Source of the DNA: Bufo bufo
Lineage: Eukaryota > Chordata > Amphibia > Anura > Bufonidae
Reading direction: 5' to 3'
DNA length: 64,000 nt
NCBI RefSeq assembly: GCF_905171765.1
Contig: NC_053393.1
Location: 65,131,371 to 65,195,370, forward strand
Shown here: piece after piece, positions 20,249-30,399 of the stretch
Layout of the letters: the number at the start of each line of letters is the position of its first letter
How positions within the stretch are numbered: position 1 is the first letter of the stretch
Made by a program: the position numbers and the translations under genes
Notes under the pieces: model-generated
Told to the model about the DNA's origin: nothing
Seen by the model: only the letters and a program-made list of their open reading frames with translations
Database searches by the model: none

Positions 20249-22675
20249 CTTAACCTCTTCCGGACACATGACGTACCGGTACGGCATGTTGTCCCAGTAC
20301 TTAAGGACACGACGTACCGGTACGTCATGTGTATTTCCGATCACCGCTGCCCGGCGGGCGGTGATCGGAAAAAGGTGCCTGCTCAAATCATTGTATTACT
20401 CATACAGCCAATGCATTCAAATACAGAAGTATTGGAATGCATTGTAAAGGATTAGACCCCCAAAAGTTGAAGTGCCAAACGGGGACAAAAAAAAAAATAG
20501 GGGGGGGGGGAGTAGACATATTAGGTATCGCCATATCCATATCGACCGGCTCTATAAACATATCACATGATCTAACCCCTCAGATGAACACCGTAAAAAA
20601 TAAAAAATATAAACTGTGCTATATAAACCATTTTTTTGTCACCTTACATCACAAAAAGTACAACAGCAAGCGATCAAAAAGGTGTATGCCCACCAAAATA
20701 GTACCAATATAACCGTCACCTCGTCCTGCAAAAAATTAGCCCCTACCTGAGACAATGTTTTAAAAAAGCTGTTATTGTGTAAAACTTAAATAAATAAATA
20801 AAAAGTATACATATTAGGTATCGCCGCATCCGTATCGACCGGCTCTATAAAAATATCACATGACCTAACCCCTCAAATGAACATCGTAAAAAAAAAAATG
20901 TGCTAAATAAACCATTTTTTGTCACCTTACATCACAAAAAGTGTAATAGCAAGCGATCAAAAAGTCATATGCACCCCGAAATAGTGCTAATCAAGCCATC
21001 ATCTCATCCCGCAAAAAATGAGACCCTACCTAAGATAATCGCCCAAAAACTGAAAAAACTATGGCTGTCAGTATATGGAGACACTAAAACATGATTATTT
21101 TTTTGTTTCAAAAATGATATTATTGTGTAAAACTTACATTAAAAAAAGTATACATATTAGGTATCGCCGCATCCGTAATAACCTGCTCTATAAAAATATC
21201 ACATGACCTAACCCCTCAGGTGAATACCGTAAAAAAAAAAAAAGGCATTTTTTGTTACCTTACCTTACATCACAAAAAGTGTAATAGCAAGTGATCAAAA
21301 AGTCACACGCACCCCAAAATAGTGCAAATCAAACCGTCATCGTATCCCACAAAAATCATACCCTACTAAAGCAGTTTTGAATAATTTGAGGGGTGTAGTT
21401 TATAGAATGGGGTCACTTTTTTGGAGTTTCTACTCTAGGGGTGCATCAGGGGGGCTTCAAATGGGACATGGTGTCAAAAAACCAGTCCAGCAAAATCTGC
21501 TTTCCAAAAACCATATGGCATTCCTTTCCTTCTGCGCCCTGCCGTGTGCCTGTACAGTGGTTTACGACAACATATGGGGTGTTTATGTAAACTACAGAAT
21601 CAGAGCCATAAATATTCCATTTTTTTTGGCTGTTAACCCTTGCTTTGTAACTGGAAAAAAATTATTAAAATGGAAAATCTGCCAAAAAAGTGAAATTTTT
21701 TAATTGTATCTCTATTATCCATTAATTCTTGTGGAACACCTAAAGGGTTAACAAAGTTTGTAAAATCTGTTTTGAATAATTTGAGGGGTGTAGTTTCTAG
21801 AATGGGGTCACTTTTTTTTGGAGTTTCTACTCTAGGGGTGCATCAGGGGGGCTTCAAATGGGACATGGTGTCAAAATACCAGTCCAGCAAAATCTGCCTT
21901 CCAAAAACCATATGGCATTCCTTTCCTTCTGCGCAATGCCGTGTGCCCGTACAGCAGTTTACGACCACATATGGGGTGTTTCTGTAAACTACAGAATCAG
22001 AGCCATAAATATTCCGTTTTGTTTGGCTGTTAACCCTTGCTTTGTAACTGAAAAAAAATATTAAAATGGAAAATCTGCCAAAAAAGTTACATTTTGAAAT
22101 TGTATCTCTATTTTCCATTAATTCGTGTGGAACACCTAAAGGGTTAAAAAAAAATGTAAAATCAGTTTTTAATACCTTGAGGGGTGTAGTTTCTAGAATG
22201 GGTGGTTTCTATTATGTAAGCCTCACAAAGTGACTTCAAATCTGAACTGGTCCTTGAAAAGTGGGTTTTTGAAAATTTCAGAAAAATTTCAAGATTTGCT
22301 TCTAAACTTCTGAGCCTTGTAACGTCCCCAAAAAATAAAATGTCATTCCCAAAATGATCTAAACATAAAGTTGACATATGGGAAATGTAAAGTAATAACT
22401 ATTTTTGTAGGTATTACTATGTATTATAGAAGTAGAGAAATTGAAACTTGGAAATTTGCAAATTTTTCCAAATTTTTGGCAAATTTTGTATTTTTTTATG
22501 AATAAAAATGCTTTTTTTTTACTCCATTTTACCAGTGTCATGAAGTACAATATGTGACGAAAAAACATTCTCAGAATGGCCTGGATAAGTCAAAGCATTT
22601 TAAAGTTATCACCACATAAAGTGACACTGGTCAGATTTGCAAACAATGGCCAAGTCCTTAAGGTGAAAATGAGCC
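20249..22675. mobile_element. TTAA-type non-autonomous element, copy 2, end-damaged, inside the hAT tail
   Basis: Homologous to the element at 3206-5667: palindromic CGTACCGGTACG motifs at 20270-20330, three AGTATACATATTAGGTATC-type units (about 20515, 20804, 21147) and the right arm with CTTCAAATGGGACATGGTG. It entered at a TTAA in the hAT sequence CCAGTCCTTAA, whose uninterrupted form survives at 18589-18599. The right terminus is lost: it stops at AAGTCCTTAAGGTGAAAATG and passes straight into hAT sequence. Unlike copy 1, the segment around 21377-22070 is duplicated in tandem with a period of about 390 bp. Confidence 0.7.
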
Positions 22676-22841
22676 CTATTAGCTAGCGTTTGATGTCCCT
22701 AACAGCCTGTCCCTGCTCCACAAAGAAACCTCTCCCTACACTGGCAAAACACAGAATGTTAAATGGCTGCCAGATAGGGTTTTGTGATAGGGTGGGGGTG
22801 GGTGTGTCCATGTGCTGAAGTGTCTCAATTGGCTGTCCTTC

Positions 22842-22857
22842 CCACCTGATGGATGTG
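22842..22857. repeat. Left 16-bp target duplication of the palindromic insertion
   Basis: CCACCTGATGGATGTG, repeated at 23368-23383 and present once in the uninterrupted hAT relative near 18763-18778. Confidence 0.85.
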
Positions 22858-23367
22858 GAGAAAGAAAAAGTATCCTGCCTCGGCGCTTCAAACCCACCTT
22901 CAGCCGGTCTTATCAGTAAAAGTACTTCTTTATTTCATTAAAATGCATGCATGAAAACAACGCATTTCGGGGAATCTTGGGTCCCCTTCATCAGGTTATA
23001 AAAGTACCAACTTTGGTACTTTTATAACCTGATGAAGGGGACCCAAGATTCCCCGAAACGCGTTGTGTTACTTATACTGATAAGACCGGCTGAAGGTGGG
23101 TTTGAAGCGCCGAAGCAGGATACTTTTCTTTCTCCACAATCGACCCTCTGGAGGGACTGGACATCTCTTCTGAGGGACCCAGCAGCCTGCGGCAGCACAC
23201 CCAGCTACCGGTTTTTGATCAAGTAGCCCTCAATAGTGTTACGCCCATAGTAGCGTAACCAGACAAGGTGAGCCTTTACAACTGTTTAATTGGTTTCCCA
23301 GTGTGAACCTACTACCCTATCGTGCGCCATCTTTATCAAGCCCTAGGTACGTCCATCACTTTAAAAA
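22858..23367. mobile_element. 510-bp palindromic retroposed insertion, Penelope-like type
   Basis: Flanked by a 16-bp direct target duplication and ending in a short A-rich stretch (TTTAAAAA), so it was probably inserted by target-primed reverse transcription. Its first 280 bp form an inverted repeat centred near 23011; both arms contain CTGATGAAGGGGACCCAAGA followed by a GAAAC-type core. The arms continue through AGACCGGCTGAAGGTGGGTT to GCAGGATACTTTTCTTTCTC. The rest (23140-23367) is single-copy here. Inverted, 5'-truncated duplications and hammerhead motifs are described for Penelope-like elements, hence the assignment. No protein is encoded. Confidence 0.6.
23024..23075 (+). ncRNA. Hammerhead-ribozyme-like motif
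   Basis: CTGATGA at 23029-23035 and GAAAC at 23055-23059 flank a possible stem II, GGGG (23037-23040) with CCCC (23051-23054). After GAAA, CGC-GTT-GTG could form a 3-bp stem III with a triloop, followed by a UU cleavage position. TATAA upstream and TTATA downstream could pair as stem I. Deviations: an extra A lies between CTGATGA and stem II, and stem I has unpaired bases next to the core. Activity is therefore doubtful. The mirror copy on the minus strand (22950-22994) has GAAAT instead of GAAAC. Confidence 0.4.
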
Positions 23368-23499
23368 CCACCTGATGGATGTGTCATGGGTCAAAGTTCA
23401 GTGCAATGCAAAATAATATGGCGCCGGCGGACATTGCCATATGTTTGCATGTTCGGTGAATTGCGAACGCGCAAAGATTATCGCGCAAGGCCATCTCTA

Positions 23500-23507
23500 G
23501 TAGTCAT
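23500..23507. repeat. Right 8-bp target-site duplication of the large hAT element
   Basis: GTAGTCAT, identical to 7538-7545. It fixes the outer limits of the hAT insertion. Confidence 0.85.
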
Positions 23508-25439
23508 ATTGGTAATGTTAGGATGGTGTTATTTATATTATATTTAGAGGGATGCTATACATATTGTGATAGAGAATTTTGGATGTATATAGCTAATGTG
23601 AGACACATAGTAAAGAACAAAATTAAACACCATTATTTAACATTCCCCCATCAAATGACAATTCCACCTCCTGTGAACCATTACCCAAGTGTGCCTTTAG
23701 GTGTTCTCAGAATCAAGCAGCAGTCCTGGTGCTGCCTTAGTGAGGCTCTTTGAACCACATTTTGTTTTTTAGTTTGTGGACAAGGTCTTGGGACTGTGGT
23801 ACATTTTAGTCTTTAATCGGGGATGTCATTGTAGACAGAGATACATCGATTGTAACATGAATATTGAGGGAATAGGCACATGCAAAAAATTGCACTAAGA
23901 GTAAGTTCACATCACCATTTAGTTTTCCATTCTTCCGATCCGTCAGAAGAACATAAAAATTTTAAAGAAACTCATCCTTTATTTTGAGCATCTCTTATAC
24001 TTATTTTGCAACCTTTTAGTCATTTCTGTCTGAGATCCGTTATTTTTAGCGAGGGGAAAAAGTCCATTGTTGACCTGTTTTTTTAATTTTCTATTCTTTT
24101 GACGGATCTAAACAGTGATGTGAACCTATCCTCAAGTGTTCAGGACTCTAACTCCACCACTGTGAAGCAACATAAATCCAATTTTTTTTCATGAATGATG
24201 TAATTGTGTCGTGCATTGGAAGAAAACACATCATTTAACCTGCTCGGCTGTTCAGGGATTGACTTTCATACTCCAATCTGAAGATCTAATAAAACAAGTA
24301 ATGTTTTTATTGAGTTCTGAGCTGCCACAAAAATATTGTTTATCATATCAATAGTGTTTAGAATTTCTCCATCTACCTTACTGCCCAGACTGCTCGATGA
24401 ACTAAGCCTATAATCTCTAGGGCTCAGTTGCCAGCAACCTGAGAGCGAGCGGGAGGCAAAGCGGGACAGTAACAATGAGCAATAGTGAGTCAGTTTTATC
24501 TTGTTATCAGCTTATCCTGAGATCCAGTGTGCTCCCCATAACTGTATACTTTTGCAATCTTCATCGTGCAAAACTCAGTCAGAAGCATCAAAGAGAAAAG
24601 ACCGAGCTGCTGAAACATTTGCAGAAACATTGCTTGCAGGCAAATATGTTTGAAAAGAAAAAACACGATAATGGAATATTGATAGTAGCCAGAAACAATA
24701 CGGCTAATGTTAGAAAAAACAAGTAGATGATTAAACCTATGGCTGCCTGCAATCCAACAAGCAATCCGTCCATTCTGTAATAACGCTGGTTGTTCACAAG
24801 ACTGCAGAACCGGACTTAGTTATGGCAGTCACCTTTTACGGTTACTAAAAACATCTCTCAGTACTCAGATATCCCCGGGATTTACAGTAGGGCCAAATTA
24901 GCAGCTACAAGAATAATATTATGAAGCGGGTATCAACACTGGCAGAAGTAAATTTGCTGATGGATGACAGGAACTGAATGACGATGATGCACGGATGAAG
25001 GAGATGGCAGTATGGGGAACAGCAACTTCAATTCTAGTAGCAATGAAAGGCAAGAGTACTACCGGTCTCAAGCTACACTGCCACTACACAAGCTAGGAAG
25101 TGGATGCTAGAAATTTTATGGAATCTGCAAGCAAATGCACAGAGCTTACGCTATAGCCAAAAACTAAAGAGCATTTAAAGGAAGTCAAACCAATCAAGAC
25201 TCTACCCTAAATTGACCGAGCTGAGCAAGATGAACATCTGACCAATTTGGGGTGTAAGGAAGTTGCATAGCAACTGCCCCCAAAAAATGTTAATAAACAG
25301 GAGGAAAAGAGACAACATTGAAATCAATACTGTTAGTAGTATTACCTTCCACCCTTCAAGGAGTCCTAAAAACCTCTTAATCCTGGGATTACCTGGATTG
25401 GCTGCATGAAACTCTCATATTAATCTAGTAGCATGAATG
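23508..25439. other. Mostly unassigned AT-rich DNA
   Basis: Apart from the small MITE at 23897-24133 nothing is recognised. Several short ORFs near 24270-24800 overlap on both strands and show no family resemblance. No RNA gene is seen. Confidence 0.45.
23897..24133. mobile_element. Small MITE with GTTCACATCAC inverted ends
   Basis: The left end AGTTCACATCACCATTTAG is complementary to the right end CTAAACAGTGATGTGAACCT. A second inverted pair, GATCCGTCAGAAGA and TCTTTTGACGGATC-like sequence, lies inside. Non-coding; the superfamily was not determined. Confidence 0.65.
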
Positions 25440-25735
25440 CTCCTAACTAGTTCCCAGGACTTTTCCTCTGGGCCTCATCCCTGTATTCATCAAGAAAACG
25501 GTGCTGTATGCCATGCTACTTACAGTCAAGGATCTTCTGATCCATATATTCATGTGGACCATGGACAAGAACAGGTAGGAGTCTATGGTCAGACCTTCTG
25601 AAAAAAGAATTAGGATTAAAAAGGGAACAATCAAAGGTCTTAGTTATGCTTTGAGGCAAGTCCAGTATAAAGGAGACTGGACTGATTTGTGGTAACATCT
25701 TAAAAGGACCAATAAACCTTGGACCCATCTCGCCA
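25440..25735 (-). pseudogene. Gypsy (chromovirus-type) Pol C-terminal fragment
   Basis: The minus strand encodes GPRFIGPFKMLPQISPVSF, the integrase C-terminal 'FIGPF' segment, then LDLPQSI and, after frame changes, PVLVHGPHEYMDQKILDCK. The last part matches the start of a retrotransposon chromodomain (normally EVEKILDSR). No RT or integrase core survives nearby. Because the 10-17 kb gypsy element lacks a chromodomain, this comes from a different lineage. Confidence 0.65.
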
Positions 25736-26111
25736 CATTGTTAGCTTAGATGGATCTACTTAGTAGATACTCAACTTTATCTCTTGTCTGAAAGAGAACC
25801 TGTCACTACCAAATGCAGTGCAGACTGAAAGCACCATGTTATAGAGCAGGAGAAGCTGAGCAGAATGATATATAGATTTATGGGATAAGATTCAGTAAAA
25901 CTTGTGATTTAAAGATTCTGTAAAACCTGTAATTGATACATTTATATCTCTGCTTTTTCCACTTCCTGTGAACAGCTATTGGTACAGCGATGTCTGCATG
26001 CACACAGTGCTATCTTGTGATGGGGGGGCCCAGTGCTCAGACACCACTGATCACACACTTGTCCCCTATAGTGTGGATAGGGGATAAGTTAAAATCTTGG
26101 GAAAACCCCTC
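25736..26111. repeat. Probable half of a non-autonomous element
   Basis: Starts near AAAGAGAACCTGTCACTACC and ends with ATAGGGGATAAGTTAAAATC and GGAAAACCCCTCTAA, an end type common in amphibian MITEs. I could not match the two ends as an inverted repeat, so the boundaries are tentative. Confidence 0.35.
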
Positions 26112-26114
26112 TAA

Positions 26115-26553
26115 GGCCTCTGTCACACGACAGTTCTTTTTTTACGTTTGCGGGCCGTTTTTTGCGTTCCGCAAAAAAAACTGAATTTACTCTGTATGCA
26201 TTCCGTTTCTGTATTTCCGTTTTTCCATTCCGTTGAAAGGTAAAACATGTCCTATTATTGCCCGCAAATCACGTTCCGTGGCTCCATTCAAGTCAATGGG
26301 TCTGCAAAAAAAATGGAACACATACGGAATGTACTCCGCATGTCTTCCGTATCCGTTCCGTTTTTGTGGAACCATCTATTGAAAATGTTATTCTCAGCCC
26401 AATTTTTGTCTATGTAATTACTGTTTACTGTATATGCCATATGGAAAAACGGAACGGAAATGGAAATACAATGGAAACCAAAAAAAAACAACGGATCCAT
26501 GAAAAACGGACCGCAAAATACTGAAAAAGCCATACAGTCGTGTGAAAGAGGCC
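26115..26553. mobile_element. TWA-flanked MITE (PIF/Harbinger-like)
   Basis: Ends GGCCTCTGTCACACGA and TCGTGTGAAAGAGGCC, flanked by TAA at 26112-26114 and 26554-26556. A 3-bp TWA duplication with GG-starting ends is typical of PIF/Harbinger elements. Both arms are rich in TTCCGT/ACGGAA motifs and fold back over almost the full 439 bp. Overlapping ORFs on both strands are by-products of the palindrome. Confidence 0.8.
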
Positions 26554-26556
26554 TAA

Positions 26557-27189
26557 GTGTGCACTTTGTACAGACTTCTTCAATTCCCATGTTTCTAATA
26601 TCCAGTGTAACTAGTAACAACGTACAATGATCACATCTGGCAAGCAATTAGCCTCTCTAGGGGTAAACACATTTTAATATAAGACCCGTGCCATTAATAA
26701 AGCATAGGCTGATACATCATATTTCCAGCGCCACTCATCAGAATGCAAAGTACATGTTTGTTTTAAAGAAAATAAATTTAATAGCTCCGAAATAGCAGCT
26801 GCTATCTCCGAGTTCTGAATCCTCCCACTCTTTCTGCTTTATTATGAGAGTTTTACCTGCCAAATCTAATCAGGCACAAGAATAATCATTAATATCAGCT
26901 CACATCAAAATGGTTATTTGGAAAAAAAAAAAATTCCCAGTTAAACACGTAACACTCGGAGCTGAAATGATTATTTACCAGCGAACACATTGAAAAGCGT
27001 TTTGTTAATTTGTAGGTTTTAACAATTGAGGAACAGGAATCTTAAAGAGCCGGAGTAGAAAAACAATTGTTGAAGGCAAAAAAGAAAAAAATCTATTGCC
27101 AGTGAAGCAGAAAAAATCATTTTAACCCCTTAGAGTGATTCTCCTTTTAGCACTGTGTAATATTAGGTCCAAAATTCTCTGTTGACTAC
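26557..27189. other. Unassigned AT-rich DNA
   Basis: No coding or repeat structure recognised between the MITE and the Tc1-like element. Confidence 0.45.
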
Positions 27190-27191
27190 TA

Positions 27192-28265
27192 CACTGCCTG
27201 TCCAAAATAAAAATCGCCACCCAAAAAAAAAATATTATTCTCAATGGGGTTAAGGTCTGGACTCTGTGGTGGCCAATCCATGTGTGAAAATGATGTCTCA
27301 TGCTCCCTGAACCACTCTTTCACAATTTGAGCCCGATGAATCCTGGCGTTGTCCTCTTGGAATATGCCCGTGCCATCAGGGAAGAAAAAATCCATTGATG
27401 GAATAACCTGGTCATTCAGTATGTTCAGGTAGTCAGCTGACCTCATTCTTGGAGCACATACTGTTGCTGAACCTAGACCTGACCAACTGCATCAACCCCA
27501 GATCATAGCACTGCCCCTACAGGCTTGTACAGTAGGCACTAGGCATGATGGGGGCATCACTTCATCTGCCTCTCTACTTACCCTGATGCGCCCATCACTC
27601 TGGAACAGGGTAAATCTGGACTCATCAGACAACATGACCTTCTTCCATTGCTCCAGAGTCCAATCTTAAGGCTCCCTAGCAAATTGAAGCCTTTTTTTCT
27701 GGTTTGCCTCACTGATTAGTGGTTTTCTTACGGCTACACAGCTGTTCAGTCCCAATCCCTTGAGTTCCCTTCGCATTGTGCGTGTGGAAATGCTCTTACT
27801 TTCACTATTAAACATAGCCCTGAGTTCTACTGTTGTTTTTCTTCGATTTGATTTCTCCAAACATTTAAGTGATCGCCGATCACGATGATTCAGGATTTTT
27901 TTCCCGCCACATTTCTTCCTCTAACACGATGGTCCCCACTATCCTTCCAGTTTTTAATAATGCTTTGGACAGTTCTTAACCCAATTTTAGTAGCTTCTGC
28001 AATCTCCTTAGATGTTTTCTCTGCTTGATGCATGCCAATGATTTGACCCTTCTCAAACAGACTAACATCTTTTCCACGACCACGAGATGTGTCTTTCGAC
28101 ATGGTTGTTTAAGAAATGAGAAGCAACTCATTGCACCAGTTGGGGTAAATAACTTGTTGCCGGCTGAAAGATAATCGCCCATGCAGTAATTATCCAATAG
28201 GAGGCTCATAACTATTTGCTTAGTTAAATCCAGGTGGCGACTTATTTTTTTTTGGACAGGCAGTG
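27192..28265 (-). mobile_element. Deleted Tc1/mariner element
   Basis: Ends CACTGCCTGTCCAAAATAAA and, on the opposite strand, CACTGCCTGTCCAAAAAAAA, flanked by TA at 27190-27191 and 28266-28267. Both ends run on into a (T/A)-run plus GTCGCCA(C/T)C-like sequence, giving inverted repeats of about 35 bp. Length is 1074 bp; the missing transposase C-terminus explains the shortness. Confidence 0.9.
27215..28102 (-). pseudogene. Tc1/mariner transposase, C-terminally deleted and frameshifted
   Basis: The DDE transposase reads leftward from 28102: an N-terminal helix-turn-helix (LFEKGQIIGMHQAEKTSKEI, then RTVQSIIKNW), a second DNA-binding part (RTMRRELKGLGL), a first catalytic block with LSDESRF near 27630, and QEDNARIH near 27340. 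The third block is SPDLNPIEN near 27250. By my count 36 residues separate the second Asp and the Glu (DD36E pattern). A frame change near 27880 and a stop near 27500 break the gene. Just after PIEN the frame runs into the terminal repeat, so the last 60-80 residues of a normal transposase are missing. Confidence 0.85.
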
Positions 28266-28749
28266 TATCTTAACCACTTACCGTCACGCTAACGCCGAAA
28301 GGCGTCATTTCTGCGGCGCTCCCAGGTCACACTAACGCCAATAGGCGTCATCTCGCGTGAGCCGGGATTTCCTGTGAACGCGCGCACACAGGCGCGCGCG
28401 CTCACAGGAACGGAAGGTAAGAGAGTTGATCTCCAGCCTGCCAGCGGCGATCGTTCGCTGGCAGGCTGGAGATGTGTTTTTTTTAACCCCTAACAGGTAT
28501 ATTAGACGCTGTTTTGATAACAGCGTCTAATATACCTGCTACCTGGTCCTCTGGTGGTCCCCTTTGTTTGGATCGACCACCAGAGGACACAGGTAGCTCA
28601 GTAAAGTAGCACCAAGCACCACTACACTACACTACACCCCCCCCCCGTCACTTATTAACCCCTTATTAGCCCCTGATCACCCCATATAGACTCCCTGATC
28701 ACCCCCCTGTCATTGATTACCCCCCTGTCATTGATCAACCCCCTGTAAA

Positions 28750-30250
28750 GCTCCATTCAGACGTCCGCATGATTTTTACGGATCCACTGATAGATGGATC
28801 CGATCCGCAAAACGCATCCGGACGTCTGAATGAAGCCTTACAGGGGCGTGATCAATGACTGTGGTGATCACCCCATATAGACTCCCTGATCACCCCCCTG
28901 TCATTGATTACACCCCTGTCATTGATTACCCCCCTGTAAAGCTCCATTCAGACGTCCGCATGATTTTTACGGATGCACTGATAGATGGATCCGATCCGCA
29001 AAACGCATCCGGACGTCTGAATGAAGCCTTACAGGGGCATGATCAATGACTGTGGTGATCACCCCATATAGACTCCCTGATCACCCCCCTGTAAAGCTCC
29101 ATTCAGATGTCCGCATGATTTTTACGGATGCACTGATAGATGGATCCGATCCGCAAAACGCATCCGGACGTCTGAATGAAGCCTTACAGGGGCATGATCA
29201 ATGACTGTGGTGATCACCCCATATAGACTCCCTGATCACCCCCTTGTCATTGATTACCCCCCTGTAAAGCTCCATTCAGATGTCCGCATGATTTTTACGG
29301 ATGCACTGATAGATGGATCGGATCCGCAAAACGCATCTGGACGTCTGAATGAAGCCTTACAGGGGCATGATCAATGACTGTGGTGATCACCCCCCTGTCA
29401 TTGATTACCCCCCTGTAAAGCTCCATTCAGATGTCCGCATGATTTTTACGGATGCACTGATAGATGGATCGGATCCGCAAAACGCATCCGGACGTCTGAA
29501 TGAAGCCTTACAGGGGCGTGATCAATGACTGTGGTGATCACCCCATATAGACTCCCTGATCACCCCCCTGTCATTGATTACCCCCCTGTCATTGATTACC
29601 CCCCTGTAAAGCTCCATTCAGACGTCCGCATGATTTTTACGGATCCACTGATAGATGGATCGGATCCGCAAAACGCATCCGGACGTCTGAATGAAGCCTT
29701 ACAGGCGCGTGATCAATGACTGTGGTGATCACCCCATATAGACTCCCTGATCACCCCCCTGTCATTGATTACCCCCCTGTAAAGCTCCATTCAGACGTCC
29801 GCATGATTTTTACGGATCCGCTGATAGATGGATCGGATCCGCAAAACGCATCCGGACGTCTGAATGAAGCCTTACAGGGGCATGATCAATGACTGTGGTG
29901 ATCACCCCATATAGACTCCCTGATCACCCCCCTGTCATTGATTACCCCCCTGTAAAGCTCCATTCAGATGTCCGCATGATTTTTACGGATGCACTGATAG
30001 ATGGATCGGATCCGCAAAACGCATCCGGACGTCTGAATGAAGCCTTACAGGGGCGTGATCAATGACTGTGGTGATCACCCCATATAGACTCCCTGATCAC
30101 CCCCCTGTCATTGATTACCCCCCTGTCATTGATTACCCCCCTGTAAAGCTCCATTCAGACGTCCGCATGATTTTTACGGATCCACTGATAGATGGATCGG
30201 ATCCGCAAAACGCATACGGACGTCTGAATGAAGCCTTACAGGGGCATGAT
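28750..30250. repeat. Nine-copy tandem array, unit 150-193 bp
   Basis: GTCCGCATGATTTTTACGGA occurs nine times (about 28764, 28953, 29110, 29284, 29434, 29625, 29800, 29970, 30163). Each unit also has CATTCAGACGTCCG and its exact complement CGGACGTCTGAATG about 60 bp apart, so every unit can form a hairpin. Length variation comes from extra copies of a short CCCCTGTCATTGAT module. The 64-codon ORF that recurs three times reflects the repeat. Confidence 0.9.
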
Positions 30251-30399
30251 CAATGACTGTGGTGATCACCCCATATAGACTCCCTGATCACCCCCCTGTC
30301 ATTGATCACCCCCCCTGTCATTGATCACCCCCCTGTCATTGATCACCCCCCTGTCATTGATCACCCCTCTGTAAGGCTCCATTCAGACATTTTTTTGGC

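Larger units (their letters stand above)
7546..23499 (-). mobile_element. hAT transposon expanded to about 16 kb by nested insertions
   Basis: The left terminus reads TAGTGATGG and the right terminus, on the other strand, TAGAGATGG. Both are followed within about 45 bp by a GCGCGTTCGCGAT- or GCGCGTTCGCAAT-type subterminal motif. Identical 8-bp flanks (GTAGTCAT) match the hAT target-duplication length. A broken hAT transposase runs leftward inside it. Later insertions are a gypsy element (10204-17769), a TTAA element (about 20249-22675) and a 510-bp palindromic retroposon (22858-23367). Removing these leaves roughly 5.5 kb, of which the right part is satellite-like rather than coding. Confidence 0.8.
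22676..23499. repeat. True right end of the hAT element, split by a retroposed insertion
   Basis: Matches 18604-18883 up to ACCTGATGGATGTG at 22857 and resumes at 23384 with TCATGGGTCAAAGTTC. It ends in CCATCTCTA followed by the GTAGTCAT duplication. Confidence 0.8.

Noticed and set aside
21377..22064. ORFs with CTTCAAATGGGACATGG sequence recurring at 4831, 21377, 21772 and 21858, as a conserved peptide
   Set aside because: The DNA of the TTAA element is what recurs; the frames differ in length and have stops at different places.
24270..24800. Possible exon with ORFs on both strands
   Set aside because: No protein family resemblance, no splice-site and frame pattern that holds together, and overlapping ORFs on both strands.
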